From: Paracoccaceae bacterium
GTDB lineage: Bacteria; Pseudomonadota; Alphaproteobacteria; Rhodobacterales; Rhodobacteraceae
DNA: 64,000 nucleotides
Assembly (NCBI GenBank): GCA_024304985.1
Contig: JAMWZC010000008.1
Coordinates: 62,001 to 126,000, forward strand
Direction of reading: 5' to 3'
Shown here: piece by piece, positions 45,246-54,772 of the stretch
Layout: the number at the start of each line of letters is the position of its first letter
How positions within the stretch are numbered: position 1 is the stretch's first letter
Made by a program: the position numbers and the translations under genes
The notes under the pieces: model-generated
Database searches by the model: none
Told to the model about the DNA's origin: nothing
The model's input: the letters and a program-made list of their open reading frames with translations, nothing else

Positions 45246-45638
45246 TCAGATCAGGTGTTTGGGTGGTCGTCGGTGCGCGACCGGGTCGAAGGGCGAAAGG
45301 CTGGACAGCCATGTGGCCTCGTGCCCTGCCCTTTGCATCCGGGGAAGTGACGATAGGGGCTGCGCGATGACGGCGGCCATGCAGATGCCCTGGCAGCAGT
45401 TGGGCGTATCAGAGGATGTCCCGCTGTCAGCCTCGGTGAGGTGACGCATATGATCGGCATCGCCCATGTCGTGATGGGCATGGGCGTGGTGCCCGGCATC
45501 CATATCCTGAACCACCGCCGCCGCAAAGGCCGCGTGATGCGCATGGGCAGAGGACGGCGGATAGAGGATCAAGGCCATGAGCAGCGCCACGCTGAACAGC
45601 GTCTGGCAGAGCTTGCTGATGTTCGCCCATCTCGACAT
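45246..45638 (-). CDS. Exported Met/His-rich protein, probable copper-binding, 130 aa
   Basis: The protein has one N-terminal membrane segment or signal (LCQTLFSVALLMALILYPPS, cleavage near AHAHH). A His/Met/Asp-rich part follows (HHAHAHHDMGDADHMRH), then a CCQGICMAAVIAQP motif with three cysteines. It resembles DUF2946-like proteins found in copper operons. It heads the minus-strand copper series. The ATG at 45638 lies almost at the transcription start expected from the promoter at 45645-45673, so the mRNA may be leaderless. Confidence 0.72.
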   Translation of the reverse strand: MSRWANISKLCQTLFSVALLMALILYPPSSAHAHHAAFAAAVVQDMDAGHHAHAHHDMGDADHMRHLTEADSGTSSDTPNCCQGICMAAVIAQPLSSLPRMQRAGHEATWLSSLSPFDPVAHRRPPKHLI

Positions 45639-45979
45639 GCCCCTAGATGGTCGGTCGCGGCGCAATCTGTCAATGACGGACGAAACGCAGTGGCCTACTT
45701 TTTCGTGAGACAGGCGGAACATCGCCCCCCGCTGGCAGGTCGGGCGTTCATCAGGTGACTTGCGGACCGGCCTGCAGGTGGGGTGACGGGCCGGGCGGGG
45801 TGAGGTTCGGGCCATCCGCGCCTGTCTTGCAGACGCGATCAGCGGCCCGTGCGACGGCACTGGGTCTGACGCCGGAGTGGAGCGGCTGGCGGTCATACCG
45901 CGCGGCCCCCGCCCGTCATGACGAAGGCGGGAGCAACGCGACCAGCGTGCCCTGCGGACCGATGGTCTGGGGGCATCAC
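45639..45979. other. Intergenic region between the copper envelope operon and copZ
   Basis: This 341-base stretch holds the candidate promoter of the envelope operon at its left end. Near 45908-45931 there is an inverted repeat (CCCGCC and GGCGGG with a small inner palindrome) that may end the copZ transcript. I find no supported gene: an open frame on the plus strand across copZ has no ribosome site or recognisable domain. Confidence 0.5.
45645..45673 (-). promoter_or_regulatory. Candidate promoter of the copper envelope operon
   Basis: On the minus strand TTGACA (45668-45673) and CCATCT (45645-45650) stand 17 bases apart. Transcription would start at about the ATG of the Met/His-rich gene. 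Confidence 0.5.
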
Positions 45980-46168
45980 TCAGGCCGGCGCGAAGCCCGC
46001 CTCGGTCAAGGCCTGAACGATCTGATCGCGGGGGGCGGTCGTCTCGACTTCAACTTGTTGTGTTGGCAGGTCGATCGTCACGGTCGCTGCCGCATCGACG
46101 GACTGGATCGTCTTGGTCACGCCGCGCGCGCAGCCGCCGCAGGTCATTGTTTCGATGTGGAATTGCAT
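45980..46168 (-). CDS. copZ: Copper chaperone, heavy-metal-associated domain (CopZ-like)
   Basis: The 62-residue protein is a single HMA domain: MQFHIETMTCGGCARGVTKT with the Cu(I)-binding motif MTCGGC, and the end ALTEAGFAPA. It carries Cu(I) in the cytoplasm and can pass it to the P-type ATPase. It is transcribed from a CueR-type promoter divergent from copA. Confidence 0.92.
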   Translation of the reverse strand: MQFHIETMTCGGCARGVTKTIQSVDAAATVTIDLPTQQVEVETTAPRDQIVQALTEAGFAPA

Positions 46169-46199
46169 GATGTCCTCTTTGCATTGATCTCCAACCGCA

Positions 46200-46230
46200 G
46201 AGATAGGGCTTCCAAGCGTTGGAAGGTCAA
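46200..46230 (-). promoter_or_regulatory. CueR-type promoter of copZ
   Basis: On the minus strand TTGACC (46225-46230) and TATCTC (46200-46205) are separated by 19 bases, the long spacer used by MerR-family activators. The spacer carries the dyad CTTCCAACGCTTGGAAG. The cueR gene lies downstream of copA. Confidence 0.82.
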
Positions 46231-46256
46231 GAGCCGAACTTTGTGAATTTCATGCC

Positions 46257-46287
46257 TTGACCTTACCATGATGGGAAGGATTATCTG
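46257..46287 (+). promoter_or_regulatory. CueR-type promoter of copA-cueR
   Basis: TTGACC (46257-46262) and TATCTG (46282-46287) are again 19 bases apart. The dyad CCTTACC and GGGAAGG lies within the -35 and spacer. Together with the copZ promoter this gives two divergent CueR sites about 27 bases apart. Confidence 0.8.
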
Positions 46288-46325
46288 TAGCTGCGACAGG
46301 AAACAAACACGTCAGGACAGTCGCC

Positions 46326-48812
46326 ATGAACAGATCATTCTCGCCCCCCAGACATTACAGCCTTTCGCTCCCCGTCGAGGGGATGACCTGCGCCTCCTGC
46401 GTGGGCCGAGTCGAGCGCGCGCTGGCGGGCGTTCCCGGCGTATCCTCGGCCAGTGTCAACCTTGCCACGGAGAAGGCCGAGGTGTTGTCCACCGCCCCTC
46501 TGGACAGGGCCGCACTTGTCGCCGCGATCGAGAAGGTCGGCTATGAGGTGCCGGCGCAAACGATGGATATCGGCATCGAAGGGATGACCTGCGCCTCCTG
46601 CGTCGCGCGGGTGGAACGTGCGCTTGCGGCGGTTCCGGGCGTCGCGACGGCCACGGTCAATCTGGCGACCGAACGGGCCACGGTGACGGGCACGGCCGAT
46701 CCGGCGGCGCTGGTCGCGGCGATCGAGGGTGCGGGTTACGATGCGCGTCCGCTTGGGGCCTCTGATTCGCAGGACGATGCTTTGGCCGCGCGCAAGGAGG
46801 CCGAGGAGGCCTTGCTGCGCCGCGATCTGACGGTGGCGGCCGTGCTGAGCCTGCCGGTGTTCGCGCTGGAGATGGGATCGCATCTGTTCGCGCCGATCCA
46901 TCATCTGATCATGTCCACCATCGGGATGCAGACAAGTTGGGTGGTGCAATTCGTGCTGACGACGCTGGTTCTGGCGGGTCCGGGGCGGCGGTTCTACCTC
47001 AAGGGCTATCCGGCGCTGCTGCGGGCGGCGCCTGACATGAACAGCCTTGTCGCAGTGGGCACCACGGCGGCCTATTTCTATTCGCTGGTGGCGACCTTTC
47101 TGCCGGGAGTTCTGCCTGCCAATACGGTGAATGTCTATTACGAGGCGGCGGCGGTGATCGTGACCCTGATCCTGCTGGGCCGGTATCTTGAGGCGCGCGC
47201 CAAGGGGCGCACCTCGCAGGCGATCAGCCGGCTGGTCGGTCTGCAACCGCGCATGGCGCGGGTGCATCGCGGCGATGCCGTGGTTGAGGTGGCGATTGTC
47301 GAGGTGCAGGCGGGCGATGTGGTCGATCTGCGCCCCGGCGAGCGTGTGCCCGTGGATGGCGAGGTCATCTCGGGGCAAAGCTGGATTGATGAAAGCATGA
47401 TCACCGGCGAGCCTGCCCCGGTCGCCAAGGCGGAAGGGGCGCTGGTGACGGGCGGCACGGTGAACCAGACCGGGGCGCTGACCTTCCGCGCGACAGCGGT
47501 GGGCGAGGCCACGATGCTGGCGCAGATCATCCGCATGGTCGAGGCGGCGCAGGGGGGCAAGCTGCCCATTCAGGCGCTGGTGGACAAGATCACGCTGTGG
47601 TTCGTGCCTGTGGTGATGGGGCTGGCGCTGCTGACCTTTGCGGTCTGGCTGATGGTCGGGCCGGAGCCTGCGCTGACCTTCGGTCTGGTCAATGCGGTGG
47701 CGGTGCTGATCATCGCCTGCCCCTGCGCCATGGGTCTGGCGACACCCACCTCGATCATGGTGGGCACGGGGCGCGGGGCGGAACTGGGCGTGTTGTTCCG
47801 CAAGGGCGAGGCGTTGCAGGCCCTGCAGGGCGTGCGCGTCGTGGCGCTGGACAAGACCGGGACGTTGACGGCGGGCAAGCCCGCGCTGACCGATCTGATC
47901 GTGGCTGACGGGTTCGCGCGGGGCGCTGTTCTGGCGACGGTCGCGGCGGTCGAGGCGCGGTCTGAGCATCCGATTGCGCAGGCCATCGTGACGGCGGCGC
48001 AGGAGGACGGGCTGACCTTGCCCGCCATGACGGATTTCGCCTCGGACACCGGGTTCGGTGTATCGGCCAAGGTGGACGGGCGCTCGGTTCAGATCGGGGC
48101 GGATCGCTATATGATCCGGTTGGGGCTGGACGTCGCCCCTTTCGCGCAGGACGCCGCGCGTATGGGGCAGGACGGCAAATCCCCGCTCTATGCCGCCATC
48201 GACGGCAAGCTGGCCGCCATTCTGGCCGTGGCCGATCCGATCAAGCCAAGCACCCCCGCCGCGATCCGCGCGCTGCATGATCTGGAGCTGAAGGTCGCGA
48301 TGATCACCGGCGACAATGCGGGCACGGCGCGGGCGATTGCCCGGCAGCTGGGCATCGACGTGGTGGTGGCCGAGGTGCTGCCGGGTGGCAAGGTCGATGC
48401 GATCAAGACCCTGCGGGCAGAGCACGGGGCCTTGGCCTTTGTGGGCGACGGGATCAATGACGCGCCCGCATTGGCCGAGGCGGATGTGGGCATCGCCATC
48501 GGCACGGGCACCGATATCGCCATCGAGGCGGCGGATGTGGTGCTGATCTCGGGCCGTCTGACCGGCGTGCCCGAGGCCATCGGGTTGAGCCGCGCGACGA
48601 TGGGCAATATCCGGCAGAACCTGTTCTGGGCCTTCGTCTATAACGCGGCGCTGATCCCGGTGGCGGCGGGGGCGCTTTACCCGGCCTTCGGCATTCTGCT
48701 GTCGCCGATCTTCGCGGCGGGTGCCATGACCATGTCCAGCGTTTTCGTGCTGGGCAATGCCTTGCGCCTGCGCCGTTTCCAACCCACCGCCATCGACGGA
48801 GAGACCGCATGA
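46326..48812 (+). CDS. copA: Copper-exporting P1B-type ATPase
   Basis: The 828-residue membrane pump has two N-terminal HMA domains (GMTCASC with Cys 22/25 and 89/92). The membrane metal motif is CPC at 465-467 in [12 protein letters not shown], the phosphorylation motif is DKTGT at Asp 509, and TGE (SMITGEPAP) and [10 protein letters not shown] are present. It expels Cu(I) from the cytoplasm to the periplasm, where the multicopper oxidase acts. The stop overlaps the cueR start (ATGA), so pump and sensor are made together. Confidence 0.97.
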   Translation: MNRSFSPPRHYSLSLPVEGMTCASCVGRVERALAGVPGVSSASVNLATEKAEVLSTAPLDRAALVAAIEKVGYEVPAQTMDIGIEGMTCASCVARVERALAAVPGVATATVNLATERATVTGTADPAALVAAIEGAGYDARPLGASDSQDDALAARKEAEEALLRRDLTVAAVLSLPVFALEMGSHLFAPIHHLIMSTIGMQTSWVVQFVLTTLVLAGPGRRFYLKGYPALLRAAPDMNSLVAVGTTAAYFYSLVATFLPGVLPANTVNVYYEAAAVIVTLILLGRYLEARAKGRTSQAISRLVGLQPRMARVHRGDAVVEVAIVEVQAGDVVDLRPGERVPVDGEVISGQSWIDESMITGEPAPVAKAEGALVTGGTVNQTGALTFRATAVGEATMLAQIIRMVEAAQGGKLPIQALVDKITLWFVPVVMGLALLTFAVWLMVGPEPALTFGLVNAVAVLIIACPCAMGLATPTSIMVGTGRGAELGVLFRKGEALQALQGVRVVALDKTGTLTAGKPALTDLIVADGFARGAVLATVAAVEARSEHPIAQAIVTAAQEDGLTLPAMTDFASDTGFGVSAKVDGRSVQIGADRYMIRLGLDVAPFAQDAARMGQDGKSPLYAAIDGKLAAILAVADPIKPSTPAAIRALHDLELKVAMITGDNAGTARAIARQLGIDVVVAEVLPGGKVDAIKTLRAEHGALAFVGDGINDAPALAEADVGIAIGTGTDIAIEAADVVLISGRLTGVPEAIGLSRATMGNIRQNLFWAFVYNAALIPVAAGALYPAFGILLSPIFAAGAMTMSSVFVLGNALRLRRFQPTAIDGETA

Positions 48813-49246
48813 ATATCGGGGATGCCGCCAAGGCTTCGGGCGTATCGGCCAAGATGATCCGCTATTACGAACAGATCGGGCTGATCCCCCCGGCGGGTCG
48901 CACGGGTGCGGGCTATCGCGTCTATACGCAGACGGATGTGCAGATGCTGCGCTTCATCCGCCGCGCCCGCGATCTGGGCTTTCAGGTCGAGGCGATATCC
49001 GAGCTTCTGGCGCTATGGCGGGACCGCAGCCGCCACAGCGCCGATGTGAAACGACTGGCCGAGGACCAGATTGCCGGTCTGCGCCGCCGCATCGCCGAGA
49101 TGGAAAGCATGGTCGCCACGCTGGATCATCTGGCGCGCGGCTGTTCCGGCGATGACCGTCCGGATTGCCCGATCCTTGATGATCTGGAGGGCGACCGCTC
49201 TCTGGTCGTCCCGGCCTGCCATGCGGGGGCCGGGTTCAACAGGTGA
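48809..49246 (+). CDS. cueR: Cu(I)-responsive MerR-family regulator CueR
   Basis: The 145-residue protein has a MerR winged helix ([28 protein letters not shown]...), a long dimer helix and a metal loop with Cys112 and Cys120 ([13 protein letters not shown]). These are the same positions as in E. coli CueR, and Ser77 is kept. It detects Cu(I) at very low levels and activates promoters with 19-bp spacers, which are seen upstream of copZ and copA. It is translationally coupled to copA. Confidence 0.95.
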   Translation: MNIGDAAKASGVSAKMIRYYEQIGLIPPAGRTGAGYRVYTQTDVQMLRFIRRARDLGFQVEAISELLALWRDRSRHSADVKRLAEDQIAGLRRRIAEMESMVATLDHLARGCSGDDRPDCPILDDLEGDRSLVVPACHAGAGFNR

Positions 49247-49259
49247 GGATTCTGTCTGT

Positions 49260-51224
49260 TCAGACCAGTTGCAAGGACGGAAGCGGCAGGCTGAATGTGA
49301 AGGTGCTGCCCTCGCCGGGAGCACTTTGGACGGCAATCTTTCCACCTTGCAGTTCGACAAGCCGTTTCGTCCGCGCAAGCCCCAGCCCGATCCCACCCTC
49401 GCGGCGCTGACCGGACGGCGCCAGTTGAGAGAACTCTTCGAAGATGGCTTTCTGTTTGTCTTGCGGAATACCCGGTCCATCATCTGCGATGGTGACAAAG
49501 GCGAATTCCTCTTCGGTCCGGGCCGAGACACGCACCGTCCCTCCGATCGATGTGAACTTGACCGCGTTGGACACGAGGTTCTCGACAATCTGCGCCACAC
49601 GCGCGGGATCGGCACGCACAGCCACATCGGGAGACGAGACCTGAAGACTGACGCCCCGTTGCGCGGCGGCAGTCTCGAGCCTGGAGGCGGTCTGCCCGAT
49701 CACATCGCGCAGATTGCATGAGTCCTGCGCCGCGACGGGTGCCACCGCACCGAGGTTGACGTAATCCAGCATCTCATTGATCAACCGCAGCAGATTTTCA
49801 CCGGCAGCGACGATGCGGTCTATCGCATCCTTGGTGAAGGCATCCTGTGCCTTGTCACCCACCTGCGGCGGCTTCAACGCCAGCAGTCGGCCGAACCCCA
49901 GAATTGTGGTCAGTGGTGTCCTGAGTTCATGGCTCATGACGCTGATCATCTCGGACTTCGCGCGGCTTAGTCGTTCGGCCTCGAACTGGGCGCGCTTGAG
50001 GTCGGTAATGTCGAAACGCACACCCACCAGATCGCCATCCTCGGTCCGACGAGACAGGACCTTGATCCAGCGACCATCAGCCATTTCGACATCAACCGAA
50101 CCGCCCGCGCGCCGATGGTTGTCCACGTTGAGGGCGATCCATGCCTCTTCGGACGTCTGATCGACCTTGAAGATCCCCTGTCGCAAGCCGGATTTCAGCA
50201 GCTCTTGCAGGGTTATCCCTTTTCGCAGGATCGTCCCATAGCCGAAAAGATCCCTGTAGGTTTCGTTCCAATGGATCAGCTGGTCGTTCTCATCGAAGAT
50301 GACAAAACCGGCGGAGAGCGCGTCAATGCCCTTTTCCAGACGTCGTTCTTTCTTGCGTTGTCGCAGGTTGCGTTGGTGATTGGCACGAACGAGCCAGAGC
50401 AACACCAGAGTGACGAGCGGGACGATGACGCGCGTCGGCGTCAGCAAGGGCAAGGTCGGCCATCCGTCCTGTGGCAGAACGGCGATGGTCCACGCCATGT
50501 TCCGGGTATGAAGATCAAGGATATAGGGATCAAGCCGAAACACATCCTGATCGCCCAGCCCGCCGAACCCGTCCACAAAGAAACCGACACGGTGGTCTGA
50601 TCCTTGCGCGGTCTGGCGTGCAAGCTGTTCCGACAGCAGATCAAGATCAATGGCGACCGAGGCGATCCCCAGAACACGACCATCAGGCCCGGTGATCCGT
50701 TGTCGCACGGCAATCGCTCTTTGTCCCTGCACCGCCAGAAAGGGGCGTGACACGAGCGGTGTCGTCGTGCCCAGAACCGCTTCGACATCCTCGATCTGTC
50801 CGGGCAGTTGACGGTAGTCCATGCCAAGGAAGGCCCGGTTCCCCTCTGACGGGTAGACATGTTCCACGATCAGATCCGGCGCGACCGAAATGCTCAGCAC
50901 AGGTGATCGGTCATGATCCACCAAGGTGCCGGTTGCTTCCAGATCCCGCACCAGACGCGCGGCTATCGTCTCGAACGCAGCCGGGTTGAGGTCGGGTAGC
51001 ATTTCCGCCGCAGTGACCAGCCGACCAAGGCCGATGGCCATGTTGTTGAGTTGCGTCGTGACCGTCTGCAAGACCTCGACACCGATGCGCCCTGCCTGCT
51101 CGCGCGCCGCATAATCAAGCCTGTTGCGGTCAATCCGGTCAAGCAACACTGCTATCATCAGGCACAGTCCGATCACGGCGATCAGAACGGGTTTCTCGCT
51201 GCTCAGGAAACGCTGGGCTCGCAT
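49260..51224 (-). CDS. CHASE-PAS sensor histidine kinase
   Basis: The 654-residue protein has a membrane helix at 12-29, a periplasmic CHASE-like domain (about 45-250, with SRPFLAVQGQRAIAVRQRI), a second helix at 264-281 and a PAS domain (about 295-410, GFVIFDENDQLIHWNETYRD). HisKA follows with the phospho-His at 432 in MSHELRTPL, then HATPase_c (ENLVSNAVKF, DDGPGIP, GGIGLGLARTKRLV). There is no receiver domain and no response regulator gene beside it, so it is an orphan here. The signal is unknown. It lies between the copper genes and the tad locus, convergent with cueR. Confidence 0.9.
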   Translation of the reverse strand: MRAQRFLSSEKPVLIAVIGLCLMIAVLLDRIDRNRLDYAAREQAGRIGVEVLQTVTTQLNNMAIGLGRLVTAAEMLPDLNPAAFETIAARLVRDLEATGTLVDHDRSPVLSISVAPDLIVEHVYPSEGNRAFLGMDYRQLPGQIEDVEAVLGTTTPLVSRPFLAVQGQRAIAVRQRITGPDGRVLGIASVAIDLDLLSEQLARQTAQGSDHRVGFFVDGFGGLGDQDVFRLDPYILDLHTRNMAWTIAVLPQDGWPTLPLLTPTRVIVPLVTLVLLWLVRANHQRNLRQRKKERRLEKGIDALSAGFVIFDENDQLIHWNETYRDLFGYGTILRKGITLQELLKSGLRQGIFKVDQTSEEAWIALNVDNHRRAGGSVDVEMADGRWIKVLSRRTEDGDLVGVRFDITDLKRAQFEAERLSRAKSEMISVMSHELRTPLTTILGFGRLLALKPPQVGDKAQDAFTKDAIDRIVAAGENLLRLINEMLDYVNLGAVAPVAAQDSCNLRDVIGQTASRLETAAAQRGVSLQVSSPDVAVRADPARVAQIVENLVSNAVKFTSIGGTVRVSARTEEEFAFVTIADDGPGIPQDKQKAIFEEFSQLAPSGQRREGGIGLGLARTKRLVELQGGKIAVQSAPGEGSTFTFSLPLPSLQLV

Positions 51225-51413
51225 CCGCCTGCTGGAATCTCCCTTGTTGGAGCTTCGTGATCACCTTGAGCCTAGTCATCGCATCTGACAGAAATATGGC
51301 ATCAGGTCCGGCAGAATGGATCGTGATGGCTGCCGTGTCCGAGGCATGATGACACAACCGACGCTATGCCGCCATCCCCGCGCCGGCGCGCAAGGTACAG
51401 GCGCGCGCAAAGG

Positions 51414-52343
51414 TCACATGCCGCCGGGGGACATCGTTGCGAAGAGTTCGATGATCTGCATCATGATCGGGACCAGCACGATGATCAGGTTGACGGGAAA
51501 CAGGAAGCCCGCCATCGGGAACAGCATCTTCACGGGCAAGGCATTCGCCTTTTCCTCGGCCATCAGGAGGCGTTTCTGGCGCATTTCCTTGCTGAAGACG
51601 CGCAGGGTCTTGATGACGCTTGATCCCAGTTCCAGCGATTGACGGAACAGCACGGACAGGGTGCGCGCTTCGTCAAGGTGAATGCGGTCCGCAAAGTTGG
51701 TCAGTGCTTCATGCATCGGGCGGCCGGCCCGCACTTCCAGAGAAATGATCGCAAGATGTTGGCCGAAGCTGGGTTTGGTCGCCAGAAACTCATGCGCGAC
51801 ACGGTCAATCGCGGCCTCGATGCTCATGCCGGAATCGACGCAGACCACCAGAAGATCCAGAAAGTCGGGAAAGAGCCTGCGATAGTTGATCTCGTTGCTT
51901 TTGGCCTTCCGGTCCAGCACCGCATTGGCAAGGATGAACACGATACCACCGGCGATACCCGCCATGATCAGCGCCATCGCGGAGGACAGGGCGCCGACAA
52001 GGTTCACAAGCAGATACCAGACCAGCACAAAGGCGGCGACCGTGGCGGTCAGGCGGATCAGCACGAAGGTGCGCTTGGCATCGCGCGAGAAATAGCCCGA
52101 CCGGATCAGGCGCATCTCGAGCCCTTCGGGATCATTGCGCCGCATCACCTCGTAATAATGCTTGATGTCGTCATTCTCGGAGGCAAAGACCTCTTCGGCG
52201 CGGGCATCGCGGACCTGCTGCTCGGCGGAGACAGAATCGATATTGCGCCGGATGTCGCGGCTGCGGGTCAGCGCTGTGGCTATCGAGAAGATCAGCAGCA
52301 GGACGGCGACGAAGACCGCAACGAGGATCAGGGTATCATTCAT
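51414..52343 (-). CDS. tadC: Tad pilus inner-membrane platform protein TadC
   Basis: The 309-residue protein of the GspF-like family has one N-terminal membrane helix, a central pair (ATVAAFVLVWYLLVNLVGAL, then GIAGGIVFILANAV) and a final one near the C-terminus. The cytoplasmic T2SSF domain shows FPDFLDLLVVCVDSGMSIEA and FRQSLELGSSVIKTLRVFSK. With TadB it forms the platform for Flp pilin assembly. It is the last gene of the tad operon, 23 bases after tadB. Confidence 0.92.
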   Translation of the reverse strand: MNDTLILVAVFVAVLLLIFSIATALTRSRDIRRNIDSVSAEQQVRDARAEEVFASENDDIKHYYEVMRRNDPEGLEMRLIRSGYFSRDAKRTFVLIRLTATVAAFVLVWYLLVNLVGALSSAMALIMAGIAGGIVFILANAVLDRKAKSNEINYRRLFPDFLDLLVVCVDSGMSIEAAIDRVAHEFLATKPSFGQHLAIISLEVRAGRPMHEALTNFADRIHLDEARTLSVLFRQSLELGSSVIKTLRVFSKEMRQKRLLMAEEKANALPVKMLFPMAGFLFPVNLIIVLVPIMMQIIELFATMSPGGM

Positions 52344-52366
52344 GGCGTGCTGCCGCTTCCTTTGGG

Positions 52367-53314
52367 TCAGAAGTCAAATTTCACCAGCTTGTAAAGGATC
52401 AGAAGGCCAAAGCTCATCAGCACAAGGATCGACACGACGACTGTCGTTCCATAGCCGCTTTCCCAGACCGGATCGAAATAGGTCGGCACCAGCGTCGAGA
52501 TCATCAGATAGAGCAGGAACGGAAAGGCGGCCATGATGATCGCCGTGATCCGGCCTTCGGCGGAAATGGCGCGGATCTTGTTGCGCAGCATCGCCCGGTC
52601 GCGGATCATGCCGGACAGGTTTTCCAGGATCTCGGACAGGTTGCCCCCGGTGCTGCGCTGCACGCTGACGGTCACGGCCAGCAGGTTCAACTCGTCCGCG
52701 CCGACCCGGTCGACCATGCGGAGCATCGCGTCATCCAGTTCCGAGCCGAAGGTCAGCTGATCGCTGAGAATGCCGAATTCGCTGCCGATGGGATCGGGCA
52801 TTTCACGCCCCACAAGGGCAATGGCCGTGGTCAGGGGATGGCCCGAGTTCATGCTGCGGACGATGATGTCCAGCGCATCGGGAAGCTGCGCCACGAATTT
52901 CGCGATGCGCCGCGCGCGGACTCGGATCACCAACGCCAGAATAACAGAGGGGCCGATGGTCAAGGCCAGAATGATCTGGATCAGCAGGTCATTTGTCAGC
53001 CATGCGGCCCCGATCCATGCGCCCAGCAGGATGACCAGCGTGTAGAGCACCCGGCGCGGCAGCGACAGCATCAGTCCCGACTGGCGATAAAGCTGCGACA
53101 GCCAGCCCAGCGACAAGAGGCCGGAGCGTCCCACGCCACGGTCGCTGAGCAGGCTTTTGTAGGTGCTGAGCTGATCCGAACCGGCTTTCAGCCGTTCCAG
53201 CCGCTCATTGACCTCGCGATTGGCGCTGCGTGCGCCGAACAGGCGCCGGAGCATTGCTTCGGTCAGCAGCAGGACCGCGCCGAAGATGAAACCATAGATG
53301 ACGATAATGGACAT
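52367..53314 (-). CDS. tadB: Tad pilus inner-membrane platform protein TadB
   Basis: The 315-residue GspF-like protein has an N-terminal helix (IIVIYGFIFGAVLLLTEAML), helices at about 90-150 and a C-terminal helix. The T2SSF core reads LPDALDIIVRSMNSGHPLTT and VQRSTGGNLSEILENLSGMI. It pairs with TadC in the membrane. It begins nine bases after cpaF. Confidence 0.93.
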   Translation of the reverse strand: MSIIVIYGFIFGAVLLLTEAMLRRLFGARSANREVNERLERLKAGSDQLSTYKSLLSDRGVGRSGLLSLGWLSQLYRQSGLMLSLPRRVLYTLVILLGAWIGAAWLTNDLLIQIILALTIGPSVILALVIRVRARRIAKFVAQLPDALDIIVRSMNSGHPLTTAIALVGREMPDPIGSEFGILSDQLTFGSELDDAMLRMVDRVGADELNLLAVTVSVQRSTGGNLSEILENLSGMIRDRAMLRNKIRAISAEGRITAIIMAAFPFLLYLMISTLVPTYFDPVWESGYGTTVVVSILVLMSFGLLILYKLVKFDF

Positions 53315-53323
53315 GGGACCCCG

Positions 53324-54748
53324 TCAATGCCGTGTTGTCGGATCGAAGATGCTCATGTCGACCTTCAGCCCGATCGTGCTGATCTCGCTGAGGAAACGCG
53401 GGCGGATGCCGGTCGAGCGGAATTCGCCGATGACGCGGCCATCCTCGTCCACACCTGTGCGATGGTATTTGATGATATCCTGAATCTGGACCACATCCCC
53501 TTCCATGCCGGTCAATTCGGAAATGGCTGTCACGCGGCGGGTGCCATCGCGCATCCGCGACAGTTGCAGGATCACCTGGATCGCCGAAGCGATCTGCGAG
53601 CGGATGCTCATCTGGGACATGGGCATCCCGGCCATGCCGACCATCTGTTCCAGACGGCTGAGCGCATCGCGCGGATTGTTGGCGTGGATCGTCGACATGG
53701 AGCCCTCATGGCCCGTGTTCATGGCCTGAAGCATGTCGAACGCTTCGCCGCCGCGCACCTCGCCGATGATGATGCGGTCGGGGCGCATCCGCAGGGCGTT
53801 TTTCACAAGGTCGCGCTGGAGGATCTCGTTGCGGCCATCCATCGTTGGCGGTCGGGTCTCCAAACGCACCACATGGGGCTGCTGGAGCTGAAGTTCTGCC
53901 GCATCCTCGATCGTGACAAGACGTTCCTCATGCGGGATGAAGGCCGACAGGGCGTTCAGCATCGTGGTTTTACCCGAACCGGTGCCGCCCGAGACGATCA
54001 TGGACACCTTGCCCTCGACCGCCGCCGCCAGCAATTTGGCCATGCCCGCAGGAAGCGCACCGTTCTGCACCAGCGTTTCCAGCTGGAACGGACGTTTCGA
54101 GAATTTCCGGATCGACACCTGCGGGCCATCCACCGCCACGGGGCGGATCGCGGCGTTGACGCGCGACCCGTCGGCCAGACGCGCATCCACAAGCGGCGAG
54201 GATTCATCCACGCGCCGACCGACCGAGGCCACGATCTTGTTGATGATGCGGAGCAGATGCTGCTCGTCCTTGAACCGCACATCGGTGCGCTTCAAGCGAC
54301 CTGCGCGTTCGATATAGACGGTTTTCGGCCCGACGATCAGGATATCGGATATGCTGTCATCCTTCAGCAGCGGCTCTATGGGACCAAGGCCCAGCATCTC
54401 GTCGCCCAGATCGGAAATCAGGCTGTCCAGTTCCTTGGCATTCAGCGGCAGGTTCTGCGCCTTGACGTAATCGCGCACCAAGGGGCGCAATTCGTTGTGC
54501 AGTTGCTCGGCCTCCATCTGGTCCAGAACCGCGAGGTTGATCTTGTCCAGCAGGAAGCGATGCAGGTTCACCCGTTCGGCCACCAGATCCGGCATGCCCG
54601 AGGCTGCGGCGGGCGTTTTTGGCGCGGGCGCGGCTGTCGGAACGGGGCTGCCCTCACCCGCCAGAACCTCGGGATGCACGGCGATGCGCCGTTCAAGCTC
54701 GGTCGCGGGTTCGTCGCCTGCGGGTTTTCTGAAGAACCGTCCTACCAC
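53324..54748 (-). CDS. cpaF: Tad pilus assembly ATPase CpaF/TadA
   Basis: The 474-residue cytoplasmic ATPase of the secretion superfamily has the Walker A motif [20 protein letters not shown], an Asp box ([20 protein letters not shown]), Walker B ([20 protein letters not shown]) and a His box ([18 protein letters not shown]). It drives pilus extension and probably also retraction. A Pro/Ala-rich N-terminal part of about 60 residues precedes the domain. It follows the L,D-transpeptidase gene by 24 bases. Confidence 0.95.
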   Translation of the reverse strand: MVGRFFRKPAGDEPATELERRIAVHPEVLAGEGSPVPTAAPAPKTPAAASGMPDLVAERVNLHRFLLDKINLAVLDQMEAEQLHNELRPLVRDYVKAQNLPLNAKELDSLISDLGDEMLGLGPIEPLLKDDSISDILIVGPKTVYIERAGRLKRTDVRFKDEQHLLRIINKIVASVGRRVDESSPLVDARLADGSRVNAAIRPVAVDGPQVSIRKFSKRPFQLETLVQNGALPAGMAKLLAAAVEGKVSMIVSGGTGSGKTTMLNALSAFIPHEERLVTIEDAAELQLQQPHVVRLETRPPTMDGRNEILQRDLVKNALRMRPDRIIIGEVRGGEAFDMLQAMNTGHEGSMSTIHANNPRDALSRLEQMVGMAGMPMSQMSIRSQIASAIQVILQLSRMRDGTRRVTAISELTGMEGDVVQIQDIIKYHRTGVDEDGRVIGEFRSTGIRPRFLSEISTIGLKVDMSIFDPTTRH

Positions 54749-54772
54749 CGTCTCACCTCCTCGGGTTACTGG

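Noticed and set aside
45755-46246. A 163-codon plus-strand frame over the copZ region
   Set aside because: It crosses the CueR promoter and copZ, and its product is Gly/Arg-rich without recognisable motif.
46335-48782. An 815-codon open frame antisense to copA
   Set aside because: High-GC coding DNA gives long antisense frames. The product is Arg/His/Gln-rich with no domain, and copA on the other strand is certain.
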